Assembly (NCBI RefSeq): GCF_000717175.1
Contig: NZ_JNYD01000028.1
Location: forward strand, 9,388-73,387
Reading direction: 5' to 3'
Length of the DNA: 64,000 bases
From: Pseudonocardia autotrophica
GTDB lineage: Bacteria; Actinomycetota; Actinomycetes; Mycobacteriales; Pseudonocardiaceae
The translations under genes were made by a program, and so were the position numbers. The notes beneath the pieces are model-generated. The model saw nothing but the letters and a program-made list of their open reading frames with translations, had not been told where the DNA came from and did not search any database. Shown here in pieces: positions 35,700 through 45,327 of this stretch. Position 1 is the stretch's first letter; each line of letters opens with the position of its first letter.

Positions 35700-38499
35700 G
35701 ACGCCTGTCGACCGCGCCGGCATCGACCGATCGGCCGGCACCCGTTCGCTCTACGCCTACGACGCATCGAGCTACCGGGTCCTCCCGGCCGGAGTCGCCT
35801 TCCCCGGCGACATCGCCGAGGTGCAGCGGATCCTCGCCGAGTGCCTGGGCAACGGGGTCCCGGTCACCTGCCGCGGTGCCGGGACCTCAATGGCGGGCAA
35901 CGCCGTCGGCGCAGGGGTGGTGCTGGACTTCTCGCGGCACATGAACCGGGTCCGCGCGATCGACCCGGTCGCCCGCACCGCGACCGTCGAGCCTGGCGTG
36001 GTGCTCGACGCGCTGCAGGCCGAGCTTGCCCCGTACGGGCTGATGTTCGCCCCGGACCCGTCCTCGCACAGTCGAGCGACGGTCGGGGGGATGATCGGCA
36101 ACGACGCGTGCGGCAACCACTCGGTGCGCTACGGCCGCACGTCCGGGCACGTCGTGGCCCTGGAGCTGCTGCTGGCCGACGGGACGCACCTGGTCGCCGA
36201 GCGCGGCGGCCTGCGTGCCGCCGACCCCACGGACGCCGCCGCCGTGGCCCGCGCCGCGGAGCTGGCGGAGGGCCTGCGCGGGATCATGGGGGAGCACCTC
36301 GGCCGGATCCGACTCGACCTCGGCCGGGTCCCGCGCCAGGTCTCGGGCTACCAGCTCCAGCATCTGCTGCCGGAGAACGGGTTCGACGTGGCCCGGGCGC
36401 TGGTGGGCAGTGAGGGCACCTGTGCGGTGGTCGTCGGGATCACGGTGTCCCTGGTGCCCCGGCCCGAGGCCGTGCAGCTCGTGGTGCTGGGCTATCCGGA
36501 CATCGTGACCGGCGCGCGGGACGTGCCGGCCCTGCTGGAGTCCGCGCCAGCGGCCGTCGAGGGGATCGAGGAGACGATCGTCGACGCCCTGCGCGCCCGG
36601 CGCGGCCCGGCCAGCGTCGCCGGGCTGCCCGAAGGCCGCGCGTGGCTGTTCGTGGAGCTGGAGGGCCCCAATCCGGAGGCGCTCGCCCTGGAGGGCAAGC
36701 AGCTCGTGACGCGGCTGGAGGGGCTGGGCGGGCTGACCGCCGGGCGGATCGTCACCGACCCCGGGGAGCGCGCCGCGCTGTGGCGGGTCCGCGAGGACGG
36801 CGCCGGGCTCGTCGCCCGCCGACCCGACGGACGGTCCACCTGGGCCGGCTGGGAGGACTCCGCCGTCGACCCGGCGAACCTGGCCGACTACCTCGCCGAC
36901 CTGCGGGCACTGCTCATCGCGCACGGCCTCGACGGCGTGTTCTACGGCCACCTCGGCGCCGGCTGCGTGCACATCCGGATCGACTTCGATCTGGAGACCG
37001 AGCAGGGCGTGGCCGCGATGGCCGCCTTCGCCGCCGACGCCGCGGACCTGGTGCGCGGGCACGGCGGCAGCGTCTCCGGGGAGCACGGCGACGGACGGGC
37101 CCGCAGCGCGCTGCTGGAGCGGCTGTACGGCCCGGAGCTGATCGCGGCGTTCGCGCAGTTCAAGCGGCTGTTCGATCCCGGGGACCTGCTCAACCCGGGG
37201 ATAATCGTGGACCCGGCCCCGCTCGACGTCGACCTGGCCCCCTTCGTGCCCCTCCCACTCCCCGTGGGGTCCACCGCGTTCGCCTACCCCGAGGACCCCG
37301 CCGGGTTCGCGGGCGCAGCCGGCCGGTGCATCGGCGTGGGCCGCTGCCGCGCCGACGGCGGGGCGATGTGCCCCAGCTACCAGGCCACCCGCGAGGAGCG
37401 CGACTCCACCCGCGGCCGCGCCCGGATGCTGCAGGAGATGATCCGGCAGGGCCCGGTCGCCGACGGCTGGCGCTCCACCGAGGTGCGGGACGCCCTGGAC
37501 CTCTGCCTGTCCTGCCGAGCCTGCGCGAGCGACTGCCCGGCCGGGGTGGACATGGCCACCTACAAGGCCGAGTTCCTGCACCTCCACCACAAGGGCCGGA
37601 TCCGCCCGCGCACCCACTACTCGCTGGGCTGGCTGCCGGCGGCCGCCGCGCTCGCCCGCCGGGTCCCCGCGCTCGCGAACGCGGTGCTGCGGGCACCGGG
37701 AACCGCGTGGCTCGCCGGCATCGCACCGGAACGGGCGATGCCGCGCTTCGCCCGGCGCGGGGCGTACCGGCGGGCCCGCGCCCTGCCCGCGACCGGCGGC
37801 GGCCGGCTGTTCGTGGACTCCTTCACCCGGGCCTTCCGCCCCGAGGTGCTCGGTGCGGCGCAACGCGTGCTCGGCAGCGCGGGCGGCGCTCCGCAGCCGA
37901 TCGACGGCGTGTGCTGCGGGCTGACCTGGATCAGCACCGGGCAGCTGGGCGTGGCCCGGCGGGTGCTGCGTCGCACGGTCGCGCGGCTCTCCTGGGGCAC
38001 GGACCCGATCGTCGTCCTGGAGCCCAGCTGCGCCGCCGCCCTGAAGCACGACGCCCCGCGGCTGCTCTGCACCCCCGAGGCGGCCGCCGTGGCCGCGCGG
38101 GTGCGGACGTTCGCCGAGGAGCTGGAGCACCGGCTCGACGCGGGCTGGACGCCCCCGCCGCTGCCCGGGCCCGCCGTACTGCAGACGCATTGCCACGAGC
38201 GCGCCGTGTTCGGCGCAGGCCAGTCCCGGCTGCTCGCCCGGCTGGGGATCACCGGCGTCGCCGAGGCCACGGGCTGCTGCGGGCTGGCCGGGAACTTCGG
38301 GGTGGAGCGCGGCCACCACGAGGTCTCGACCGCCGTCGCCGAGCTGTCCCTGGCCCCTGCCCTGCGCGCGGCCGCACGGGACACCGCGGTGCTCGCCGAC
38401 GGCTTCAGCTGCCGCACCCAGATCGACCACCTCGGCTCGCCGACCCGCCCCCGCCACCTCGCCGAGCTGATCGCCGACCACCTGGAGGAACCCCGTTGA
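35692..38499 (+). CDS. FAD-linked oxidase with Fe-S domain (GlcD-GlpC type)
   Basis: A 935-residue fusion starting at GTG 35692. The N-terminal half is a PCMH-type FAD domain (VTCRGAGTSMAGNAVG, DPSSHSRATVGGMIGNDACGNHS), followed by a GlcD-type C-terminal part with SGEHGDGRARS. Then come 4Fe-4S ligands (CIGVGRC...MCPSY and CLSCRACASDCP, residues about 540-620) and two CCG-type segments (VCCGL, TGCCGLAGNFG). This matches D-2-hydroxyacid dehydrogenases such as D-2-hydroxyglutarate or D-lactate dehydrogenases, which feed electrons to the respiratory chain. In context it could oxidise a 2-hydroxyacid made from the imported amine. Confidence 0.88.
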   Translation: MSETPVDRAGIDRSAGTRSLYAYDASSYRVLPAGVAFPGDIAEVQRILAECLGNGVPVTCRGAGTSMAGNAVGAGVVLDFSRHMNRVRAIDPVARTATVEPGVVLDALQAELAPYGLMFAPDPSSHSRATVGGMIGNDACGNHSVRYGRTSGHVVALELLLADGTHLVAERGGLRAADPTDAAAVARAAELAEGLRGIMGEHLGRIRLDLGRVPRQVSGYQLQHLLPENGFDVARALVGSEGTCAVVVGITVSLVPRPEAVQLVVLGYPDIVTGARDVPALLESAPAAVEGIEETIVDALRARRGPASVAGLPEGRAWLFVELEGPNPEALALEGKQLVTRLEGLGGLTAGRIVTDPGERAALWRVREDGAGLVARRPDGRSTWAGWEDSAVDPANLADYLADLRALLIAHGLDGVFYGHLGAGCVHIRIDFDLETEQGVAAMAAFAADAADLVRGHGGSVSGEHGDGRARSALLERLYGPELIAAFAQFKRLFDPGDLLNPGIIVDPAPLDVDLAPFVPLPLPVGSTAFAYPEDPAGFAGAAGRCIGVGRCRADGGAMCPSYQATREERDSTRGRARMLQEMIRQGPVADGWRSTEVRDALDLCLSCRACASDCPAGVDMATYKAEFLHLHHKGRIRPRTHYSLGWLPAAAALARRVPALANAVLRAPGTAWLAGIAPERAMPRFARRGAYRRARALPATGGGRLFVDSFTRAFRPEVLGAAQRVLGSAGGAPQPIDGVCCGLTWISTGQLGVARRVLRRTVARLSWGTDPIVVLEPSCAAALKHDAPRLLCTPEAAAVAARVRTFAEELEHRLDAGWTPPPLPGPAVLQTHCHERAVFGAGQSRLLARLGITGVAEATGCCGLAGNFGVERGHHEVSTAVAELSLAPALRAAARDTAVLADGFSCRTQIDHLGSPTRPRHLAELIADHLEEPR

Positions 38500-39971
38500 C
38501 CACCACCCTCAGCTCGCCCGCCGACGTGATCGGCACCGTCGACACCCGGTTGGTGATCGGCGGTAGGCGCACCGAGGCGAGCGACGGCGCCCGGTTCGAC
38601 GTGCTCGACCCGGCCACCGGCGAGGTCCTCGCCGCGGTCGCCGACGCCACCCCGCAGGACGGTCGGGCGGCGGTGGTCGCGGCCGTCGCGGCCCAGGCCG
38701 GCTGGGCCGCCGTCCCGGCCCGCAAGCGCGGCGAGATCCTGCGCCGCGCCCACGAGGCGCTGCTCGCCGACACCGAGCGGCTCGCCACGATCATGACTCT
38801 GGAGATGGGCAAGTCCCTCACCGAGGCCCGAGGCGAGGTCCGCTACGCCGCCGAGTTCTTCCGCTGGTTCGCCGAGGAGGCTGTGCGGCTCGAGGGCTGG
38901 TACGGCCACACGCCGGACGGCGCGTCCCGGGCGATCGTGGCGAGCCAGCCGGTCGGCCCCTGCCTGCTGATCACGCCATGGAACTTTCCGCTGGCCATGG
39001 GCACCCGCAAGATCGGGCCCGCGCTCGCGGCGGGCTGCACGGTCGTGCTCAAGCCGGCGCCGCAGACGCCGTTGTCCAGCCTCGCGCTGGCCGACGTGCT
39101 GGCCGCGTCGGGCGTCCCCGAGGGCGTGGTCAGCGTGCTGCCCGGCAGCCGCGCCGCCGAGGTCGTCGAGCCGCTGCTGCGCGGCGGAGACATCCGCAAG
39201 CTCTCCTTCACCGGCTCGACGGCGGTCGGCCGGATCCTGCTGGAGCAGGCGTCCACGGCGATCGTGCGGACCTCGCTGGAGCTGGGCGGCAACGCACCCT
39301 TCGTGGTCCTCGCCGACGCCGACCTCGACGAGGCCGTCGACGGCGCGATGGCCGCCAAGATGCGCAACATGGGGGAGGCCTGCACCGCGGCCAACCGGAT
39401 GTTCGTGCACCGCTCGCTCGCCGCAGAGTTCGGCCGCAGGCTCGCCGAGCGGATGGGCGCGCTGCGCGTGGGCAACGGGCTCGACGAGGGCACCGAGGTC
39501 GGTCCACTGATCGACGCACCGAGCCTGGCCAAGGTGGGCTCGCTGGTCGACGACGCGGTTTCCCGCGGCGCGCAGGTGCTGGTCGGCGGCGCGCCCGCCG
39601 AAGGCCCCGGCTACTTCTACCCGCCGACCGTGCTCACCGACGTCGCCCCGGACAGCGCGCTGTGCGCCACCGAAATCTTCGGCCCGGTCGCCGCCATTCA
39701 GGTGTTCGACGACGTCGACGACGCGATCGCGCGGGCCAACGCCACCGAGTGGGGGCTAGTGGGCTATGTGTTCACCCGCGACGTCGACCGGGCGCTGGCG
39801 GTCTCCGAGGCCCTCGAGGTCGGCATGGTGGGGCTCAACGTGGGCGTGGTGTCCAATCCTGCGCTGCCCTTCGGCGGTGTGAAGCAGTCCGGGCTGGGCC
39901 GCGAGGGCGGCCGGCACGGCATCGCCGAGTTCCTGGAGCAGAAGCTGGTGGTCCTGCCCAAGCGCGGCTGA
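38496..39971 (+). CDS. Aldehyde dehydrogenase (succinate-semialdehyde type)
   Basis: A 491-residue aldehyde dehydrogenase starting at TTG 38496, with GGAGGA upstream and a 4-bp overlap with the previous stop. It has TPWNFPLAMGTRKIGPALAAG, SFTGSTAVG, LELGGNAPF (Glu262) and GEACTAANR (Cys296), features of the GabD-type NADP succinate-semialdehyde dehydrogenases. It would oxidise a short dicarboxylic semialdehyde to the diacid for the TCA cycle. It is the last gene of this operon, followed by a strong hairpin. Confidence 0.9.
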   Translation: MTTTLSSPADVIGTVDTRLVIGGRRTEASDGARFDVLDPATGEVLAAVADATPQDGRAAVVAAVAAQAGWAAVPARKRGEILRRAHEALLADTERLATIMTLEMGKSLTEARGEVRYAAEFFRWFAEEAVRLEGWYGHTPDGASRAIVASQPVGPCLLITPWNFPLAMGTRKIGPALAAGCTVVLKPAPQTPLSSLALADVLAASGVPEGVVSVLPGSRAAEVVEPLLRGGDIRKLSFTGSTAVGRILLEQASTAIVRTSLELGGNAPFVVLADADLDEAVDGAMAAKMRNMGEACTAANRMFVHRSLAAEFGRRLAERMGALRVGNGLDEGTEVGPLIDAPSLAKVGSLVDDAVSRGAQVLVGGAPAEGPGYFYPPTVLTDVAPDSALCATEIFGPVAAIQVFDDVDDAIARANATEWGLVGYVFTRDVDRALAVSEALEVGMVGLNVGVVSNPALPFGGVKQSGLGREGGRHGIAEFLEQKLVVLPKRG

Positions 39972-39987
39972 TCCGCGCCCGAGAACC

Positions 39988-40018
39988 GGCCCCCGCCCAA
40001 CCCTCCCGGGCGGGGGCC
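39988..40018 (+). terminator. Hairpin terminator after the aldehyde dehydrogenase
   Basis: A perfect 11-bp stem (GGCCCCCGCCC with GGGCGGGGGCC) with a 9-base loop lies 17 bp after the stop. There is no T-run, as is common for high-GC actinomycete terminators. It separates the amine/aldehyde operon from the gamma-glutamyltransferase group. Confidence 0.75.
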
Positions 40019-40184
40019 CCTCGGCGTGCCCGGAGCCGGTTTCACACCCGCTGAGCAGGAAATACAACCTTCACGCAGGGTGGACGCAAACAACGCAAAG
40101 GCGATTGAGGCCACCCCGGCGGGCTCCCTACCTTCCTCCCCACCGAGCCCGACCGAAGGGCTCACCGGCCCGAGAAGTGAGGAC

Positions 40185-41939
40185 ATGGCGTCGCACAGGA
40201 CTTCCACCAGCCCGGCCCTCCGGGAGGACGTGGACGGCACCGTGGCCGCCCCGCACGAGGTCTCGGTGCGGGCCGGCCTGGAGATGCTGGAGCGCGGCGG
40301 CACGGCCGTGGACGCGGCGGTGGCCGCCGCGCTCGTGGCCGGTGTCGTCGAGCCCGCCGAGACCACCCTGGCCGGCAGCGGCTTCCTGGTGCTGGCCGAC
40401 CCGGCCGACGGCGCGTGGTCGGTCGAGTTCGGGCCGCGCGCCCCCCGCACGGCGCACTCCACGATGTACGCCCTCGACCTCGACTCGCAGGACTACCCGG
40501 TCAACGGGGTCGCCGCCGTCGTGGGCAAGGCGAACAGCGACGGTCCGCTGGCCACGGGAGTGCCCCGCACCCTGCTGGGCCTGCTTACCGCCCAGGAGCG
40601 GTTCGGCAGGCTGCCCCGCCGGATGGTCCTGGCACCTGCGATCGCCGCGGCCGCCGACGGTTTCGCGATCGATCCGTTCTTCCTGGTCTCGGCGCTGGGC
40701 GACCTGGGAAGGCTGGGCCGCGACGCCGGTGCCCGCGCCACCTTCCTCGACGCGGAGGGCCTGCCGCTGGGTCGGACCTCCGGCAGCCACGCCGGAACCA
40801 GCTACGCGCCCCCGTCCCGGCTCCCGCAGCCGGTGCTCGCGGCGACGTTGGCCGAGGTGGCCGACGCTCCGGACCTCGACCTGCTGCGCACCGGCGCGGT
40901 GGCCGAGCGGATCGTCGCCACCTCCGGGGAGCTGGGTGGGATCCTCACCGCGGCGGACCTCGCCGCGTCCGCACCGGACATCGTCCGGCCGCTGAGCACG
41001 GTCTTCCGCGGGCACGAGATCCTCGTGCCGGCCGCGCCGAGCGGCGGGCTCACCCAGCTGCAGGCGCTGGCAACCTGGCAGGCCCTGCACCCCGAGGGCG
41101 GGCCGATCGAGGACACCGCCGAGCGCACCCGGCAGCTGGCCGCGGTACTGCTGCACGCCTTCGCCGACCGCTACCACTGGCTCGGCGACCCGGACGTGGT
41201 GCCGGTGCCGCCGGCGTCGGCCCTGCTGGCGCCGGGCTACATCCGGCTGCTCGCCGAGCAAGTGCGCGCCAGGGCCGTTCCGACCACAGAGGGCGCTCCG
41301 CCGTGGAGCTTCTACGCGGGCCGGGCCGAGCACGACCCGTGGGCGTTCGCCACGAGCCACGTCCCGGCCTGGGAGCCCGAGCTGGCCTCAACCCCGACCG
41401 CCGGGACCACCCACGTCTCCGTGGTCGACGCCGAGGGCCGGGCGGTGTCGGTCACCCACACCGCCGCCCACCCCTTCGGCTCCGCGATCGTCTGCTCGCG
41501 GACCGGCCTGCTGCTCGACTCGGCGATGGCGTGGTTCAACGCCGCGCCGGGCGCAGCGAACAGCATCCGCCCCGGGGCCCGGCCGCTGGCCAACATGGGC
41601 CCCACGGTGATCACCCACGAGGGCCGCCCGGTCGCGGCGCTCGGCGCGTCGGGTGGCCGCCGGATCATCAGCACGATGGTCCAGCTGGTGATCAACCTGC
41701 TGGACCGGCGAACGTCGCTCACGGATGCCCTGGCGGCCCCGCGGGTCGACGCGAGCGGGCCCGAGCTGTTGCTGCAGGGCTCGCTCGGCACGCACGCCCC
41801 GGAGCTCGCCGATCTTGCCGCGGTCGCCGTCCGCGGCACCAACGCGCCCTTCACCACGGACTTCGCCCGGGCCAATGGCGCGGTCCGGCACGCAGGCGGG
41901 ACCCGCTCCGCCGTCGACGCCCTTTGCTTCGCCCCCTAG
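40185..41939 (+). CDS. Gamma-glutamyltransferase family protein
   Basis: A 584-residue member of the gamma-glutamyltranspeptidase family (N-terminal nucleophile hydrolases). The start at ATG 40185 is supported by GAAGTGAGGA; a longer in-frame start at 40026 would run through the terminator hairpin's flank. Family parts are GGTAVDAAVAAALVAGVVEP, ATGVPRTL, PSGGLTQLQAL, and the self-cleavage site GTTHVSVVD, whose Thr408 is the expected nucleophile, plus NAAPGAANSI. No signal peptide is visible, so it is probably cytoplasmic, unlike many GGTs. It may cleave gamma-glutamyl amides made or imported by block 2. It precedes the MFS gene by 12 bp. Confidence 0.87.
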   Translation: MASHRTSTSPALREDVDGTVAAPHEVSVRAGLEMLERGGTAVDAAVAAALVAGVVEPAETTLAGSGFLVLADPADGAWSVEFGPRAPRTAHSTMYALDLDSQDYPVNGVAAVVGKANSDGPLATGVPRTLLGLLTAQERFGRLPRRMVLAPAIAAAADGFAIDPFFLVSALGDLGRLGRDAGARATFLDAEGLPLGRTSGSHAGTSYAPPSRLPQPVLAATLAEVADAPDLDLLRTGAVAERIVATSGELGGILTAADLAASAPDIVRPLSTVFRGHEILVPAAPSGGLTQLQALATWQALHPEGGPIEDTAERTRQLAAVLLHAFADRYHWLGDPDVVPVPPASALLAPGYIRLLAEQVRARAVPTTEGAPPWSFYAGRAEHDPWAFATSHVPAWEPELASTPTAGTTHVSVVDAEGRAVSVTHTAAHPFGSAIVCSRTGLLLDSAMAWFNAAPGAANSIRPGARPLANMGPTVITHEGRPVAALGASGGRRIISTMVQLVINLLDRRTSLTDALAAPRVDASGPELLLQGSLGTHAPELADLAAVAVRGTNAPFTTDFARANGAVRHAGGTRSAVDALCFAP

Positions 41940-41951
41940 GAGAGACCCGCC

Positions 41952-43310
41952 ATGACCACCGACGACGTCACCCGCCCCGAGGCTCCCGACGGAGCGGCCC
42001 CGCGCCAGTCACCGATCCGGACCTTCCTGGTCTCCGGGGTCGGCACGGCCCTGGAGTACTACGACTTCGCCATCTACGGCCTGGCCGCGGCCGTCGTGTT
42101 CAACACACAGTTCTTCCCCGGCGACGATCCGCTGCTCGGTACGCTCTACGCCTTCGCCGCCTTCGGCACCGGGTTCGTCGCCCGCCCGATCGGCGGGATG
42201 GTCATCGGCCACTTCGGTGACCGCGTAGGCCGCCGCAAGATGCTCATCCTCACCCTCACCGTGATGGGGCTCACCACCTTCCTCATCGGCTGCCTGCCCG
42301 GCTACGCGACGCTCGGCTGGCTGGCACCGGCGCTGCTGGTGCTGCTGCGGCTGGTGCAGGGCTTCGCCGCCGGCGGTGAGTGGGGTGGTGCGGCGCTGTT
42401 CGGGATCGAGGCCGCCCCACGCGGCAAGCGCGGGCTGTGGGGCAGCTTCACCAGCATGGGTGTGGGGCTCGGCGGCATGCTCGGTGCCGCGGTGTTCGCG
42501 ATCGTGAGCGCGGTGTTCGCCGACAGCCTGACCGACTGGGCGTGGCGGCTGCCGTTCTGGATCGGCGGCGTGCTCGTGCTCGCCGGCCTGATGGCCCGCC
42601 TCGCCATGCCGCAGGAGGAGGCGATCGAGGTCGACAAGGAGGCGGGGCTGCCGATCGTGCGGGCCTTCAAGCACGCGCCCAAGACGATCCTGCTCGGCAT
42701 CGGCGTCGCCTACGGGTACAACACCATCGCCTACGTCGGCTCCACGTTCTTCCTGTCCTACCTCACCCAGCACGGCTACGGGTCGACGTTCTCGCTGATC
42801 ATGCAGCTGGTGCACAACGGCGTCCTGATGACGGCGGCCCCGTTCTGGGCGATGCTGTCCGACCGGGCCGGCCGCAAGAAGGTCATGGTCGCGGGCGCAA
42901 TCGCCTACACGGTGTTCCTGTTCGTCTTCTTCCCGGTGATCGGGCTGGGCAGCGCGGTGTTCGCGGTCTTCGCCTTCGTGTTCAACGGGATCACGATGGG
43001 GCTGACCCAGGGCCCGCTGCCGGCCTTCCTCGGCGAGCAGTTCCCGGCGAAGATCCGCTACACCGGCATCTCGACCGTCTACCAGATCGGGGCCGCGCTG
43101 GGCGGTGGCACCGGTGCCTTCGTCGCCGCAGCGCTGCTGCTGGCCTCCGGGGGTAACGCGGTGGTCGTGTCGCTCTACGGCGGGTTCGCGATGCTGATCC
43201 TGGCGCTCTGCGTGCTGGGCCTGCGCGAGACGGCCAAGGCCACCACCGAGCAGGTGAACGAGGGCGTCGCCGGGCGCAGCGCGACCGTCGGCCACGCGCA
43301 GCCCGCCTAG
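41952..43310 (+). CDS. MFS transporter, metabolite:H+ symporter type
   Basis: A 452-residue major facilitator carrier with VGTALEYYDFAIYGLAAAVVF near the start, the GHFGDRVGRRKM loop 2-3 signature and GEWGGAALF in TM4-5, as in metabolite:H+ symporters. It is a distant relative of the carrier at 9459. Between the gamma-glutamyltransferase and a LacI-type regulator, it probably imports the substrate of the former. AGGAGAG precedes ATG 41952. Confidence 0.9.
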   Translation: MTTDDVTRPEAPDGAAPRQSPIRTFLVSGVGTALEYYDFAIYGLAAAVVFNTQFFPGDDPLLGTLYAFAAFGTGFVARPIGGMVIGHFGDRVGRRKMLILTLTVMGLTTFLIGCLPGYATLGWLAPALLVLLRLVQGFAAGGEWGGAALFGIEAAPRGKRGLWGSFTSMGVGLGGMLGAAVFAIVSAVFADSLTDWAWRLPFWIGGVLVLAGLMARLAMPQEEAIEVDKEAGLPIVRAFKHAPKTILLGIGVAYGYNTIAYVGSTFFLSYLTQHGYGSTFSLIMQLVHNGVLMTAAPFWAMLSDRAGRKKVMVAGAIAYTVFLFVFFPVIGLGSAVFAVFAFVFNGITMGLTQGPLPAFLGEQFPAKIRYTGISTVYQIGAALGGGTGAFVAAALLLASGGNAVVVSLYGGFAMLILALCVLGLRETAKATTEQVNEGVAGRSATVGHAQPA

Positions 43311-43319
43311 GCTGGCGGG

Positions 43320-44312
43320 ATGGCCGGTGGCAGGCGGGTGCGGCTGTCCGACGTGGCGCGGGCCGCGGGGGTGTCCCCCACGACGGCGTCCCACGCGTTC
43401 AGCGGGCACAGGCCCGTCTCCCCGGCCACCCGCAAGGCGGTGCTGCAGGCGGCCTTCGAGCTCGGCTACACGGGCGCGGAGGCCGCCCACCGCTTGACTG
43501 TGGGCCTGCTCATTCGGCCGCCGGAGGCGATCCCCGGGCTGGCCTTCGGCACCACGTCGCTGGCCGCGGAGACCGGCGCGACCGTGCTGGCCCTGCTGGG
43601 GGAGGGCTTCTCGGTCACCGCGATGAACGGGCTGGAGGACGTCGGCGAGCAGCTGGGCTGGCTCGACGGGTTCGTGCTGCTGGCCCCGAACCGCTGCGAT
43701 CCGGTGCTCGAGGTGCTGCGCGCCCGGGACATCCCGACGGTCACCTACGAGGAGCCCGTTGGGGTGGCGGACTTCGACTGGTGGGTCGGCAACGACTTCG
43801 TGGAGTCCAGCGCGAAGGTGGTGCGGCACCTGCACGCGGCCGGGGCCCGGCGTGTGGCGTTGGTAGCTGGGCTGACGGACAACGCCTACCAGCGCAAGGT
43901 CATCAGCGGGTACCTCGCGGAGGTACGCCACGTCGGCCATAGTCCGATGCTGCGTCGTGCAGACCCCGCTCGCGGCGGGCTGGCCGGGCGTCGGGCCGCC
44001 GGAGACCTGCTCGCGTCGGCCACCCCGCCCGACGCGATACTGGCAACCTCAGGGGTGTTCGCGGTCGCGGCGCTGGAGGAGGCAAATGGGCGGGGGCTCG
44101 CGGTGCCGGACGACCTACTGGTCGCCGCGACGATGGACGGCCCACTCGGCGCCCACGCCCGAGTGCCGATCACCGCTTTGCGGTCCAACGCCAACGATCT
44201 CGCCCACGCCGTCGCCGGGCTCATGACGAGCCGTCTTTCCGGCGGTGTTCCGCCTGCTCTACACGACAAGGTCGTGCTTGAGCTCGCAGTCCGCCTCTCG
44301 ACGACACGCTGA
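43320..44312 (+). CDS. LacI family transcriptional regulator
   Basis: A 330-residue LacI/GalR-type regulator. The N-terminal helix-turn-helix reads VRLSDVARAAGVSPTTASHAFSG (residues 6-28), followed by a hinge and a periplasmic-binding-like effector domain with DGFVLLAPN, VVRHLHAAGARRVALVAG and a C-terminal TALRSNANDLAHAVAGL. It is 10 bp after the MFS gene and probably controls the gamma-glutamyltransferase/carrier pair, with an effector related to their substrate. The IS3-type remnant starts 81 bp downstream. Confidence 0.9.
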   Translation: MAGGRRVRLSDVARAAGVSPTTASHAFSGHRPVSPATRKAVLQAAFELGYTGAEAAHRLTVGLLIRPPEAIPGLAFGTTSLAAETGATVLALLGEGFSVTAMNGLEDVGEQLGWLDGFVLLAPNRCDPVLEVLRARDIPTVTYEEPVGVADFDWWVGNDFVESSAKVVRHLHAAGARRVALVAGLTDNAYQRKVISGYLAEVRHVGHSPMLRRADPARGGLAGRRAAGDLLASATPPDAILATSGVFAVAALEEANGRGLAVPDDLLVAATMDGPLGAHARVPITALRSNANDLAHAVAGLMTSRLSGGVPPALHDKVVLELAVRLSTTR

Positions 44313-44469
44313 AGCCCGTGGGGGAACATTAGCTCCGCGCGCAGAGCAAGGGCAAGAATGCTGAATTCGTTCGTGTGGGTCGCTTACCCCCGCTGAGCTT
44401 GGCCTCCAGCGCCGGACACTGGCGGTGTGGGGTCAGCAATCTTGGTGTGGCGGTGTGCGGGCTGCTTCG

Positions 44470-45020
44470 AGTCAGCCGGGGAGAGCATTCCGATGCTGGA
44501 ATGTCGCCGTAGCGGGTTGTACCAGCAGTCTATTCATTCGAAGATCGCGGTAGCAAGATCGGCACGGGTTTCCCACTTCTTCGAGTCGAGAAGCTCGAGT
44601 TGCATGGTGCCCCAAAACGACTCGACCAGCGAATTGTCGTAGCAGTCGCCTATCGACCCCATCGACAGCACGAGTCGACCAGGTCGTCGTAGGGGTCGGT
44701 GTGCTGGTCGCGCCCGGTGCAGCCGCGACTTCGGCGCCGATAGAGCTAATCCCGACTTCACGCATGAGTTGAGCCACCCGCTTGTGGTTGACCGCCAGGC
44801 CCAATCCGAGGGTGAGTTCGGCGTGCACCCGCGGCTAGCCGTAGGTGCCGCGAGACTTGCCGTGGATCCGCTCGATGTGCTTCGCAAGAAGTCCTTCTCC
44901 AGGGCCCGCTGTGATTTCACCCTGGAGCGCCATTCGTGGTAGGCCTGGCGGCGCAGGCCAAGGACCCGGCAGATCATCGCGACGGAGAATCCGTCGTCGG
45001 CGAGTTGGCGGACCAGTGGA
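44470..45020 (-). pseudogene. IS3-family transposase OrfB, internally deleted
   Basis: On the minus strand a normal N-terminus (PLVRQLADDGFSVAMICRVLGL, HEWRSR) is followed, after a frame change, by VNHKRVAQLMREVGI, then jumps to the C-terminal rve region (SIGDCYDNSLVESFWGTMQLELLD). The catalytic core with its two Asp residues, about 100 residues, is missing. A TGG-to-TGA change at 44534-44536 ends the frame before YNPLRRHSSIGM-like codons. It is clearly inactive. Confidence 0.8.
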
Positions 45021-45024
45021 AGAG

Positions 45025-45327
45025 CTACAGTGAGAGGACGTTCTTCCGGGCGAAATAAGCGGCGGCGCGCTTGAGGATCTCGTTCTTCATTTCAAGCCAG
45101 CGGGCTTTCTTGCGCAGCTCGGCGAGTTCGCATTTCTCGTCGCTGGACAGACGCGAGGGACTCGAGCCGCTCTCGTCTGCGTCGGCCTGAGCGAGCCAGT
45201 GCCGCAGGCAGGACTCCGAGATTGAAAGCTCCTTGGCGATCTCGGCGATGGTCTTGACCTTCGCGCGAGCGAGGTCCACTGCGCGCTGCCGGAACTCGGG
45301 CGGGTGAGGAGCGGGCACGAACGACAT
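45025..45327 (-). CDS. IS3-family transposase OrfA
   Basis: A 100-residue helix-turn-helix protein typical of IS3 OrfA (PPEFRQRAVDLARAK, IAEIAKELSISESCLRHWL, and a coiled segment ending RWLEMKNEILKRAAAYF). In active elements OrfA binds the inverted repeats and is joined to OrfB by -1 frameshifting. Here the partner is defective, so at most it could bind element ends. Confidence 0.82.
   Translation of the reverse strand: MSFVPAPHPPEFRQRAVDLARAKVKTIAEIAKELSISESCLRHWLAQADADESGSSPSRLSSDEKCELAELRKKARWLEMKNEILKRAAAYFARKNVLSL

Noticed and set aside
35887..38481. Long minus-strand open frame (about 860 codons)
   Set aside because: Antisense shadow of the GlcD/GlpC-type gene with no motifs.
42009..43940. 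Minus-strand open frame rich in His, Gln, Arg
   Set aside because: Antisense shadow of the MFS and LacI-type genes; composition is not protein-like.
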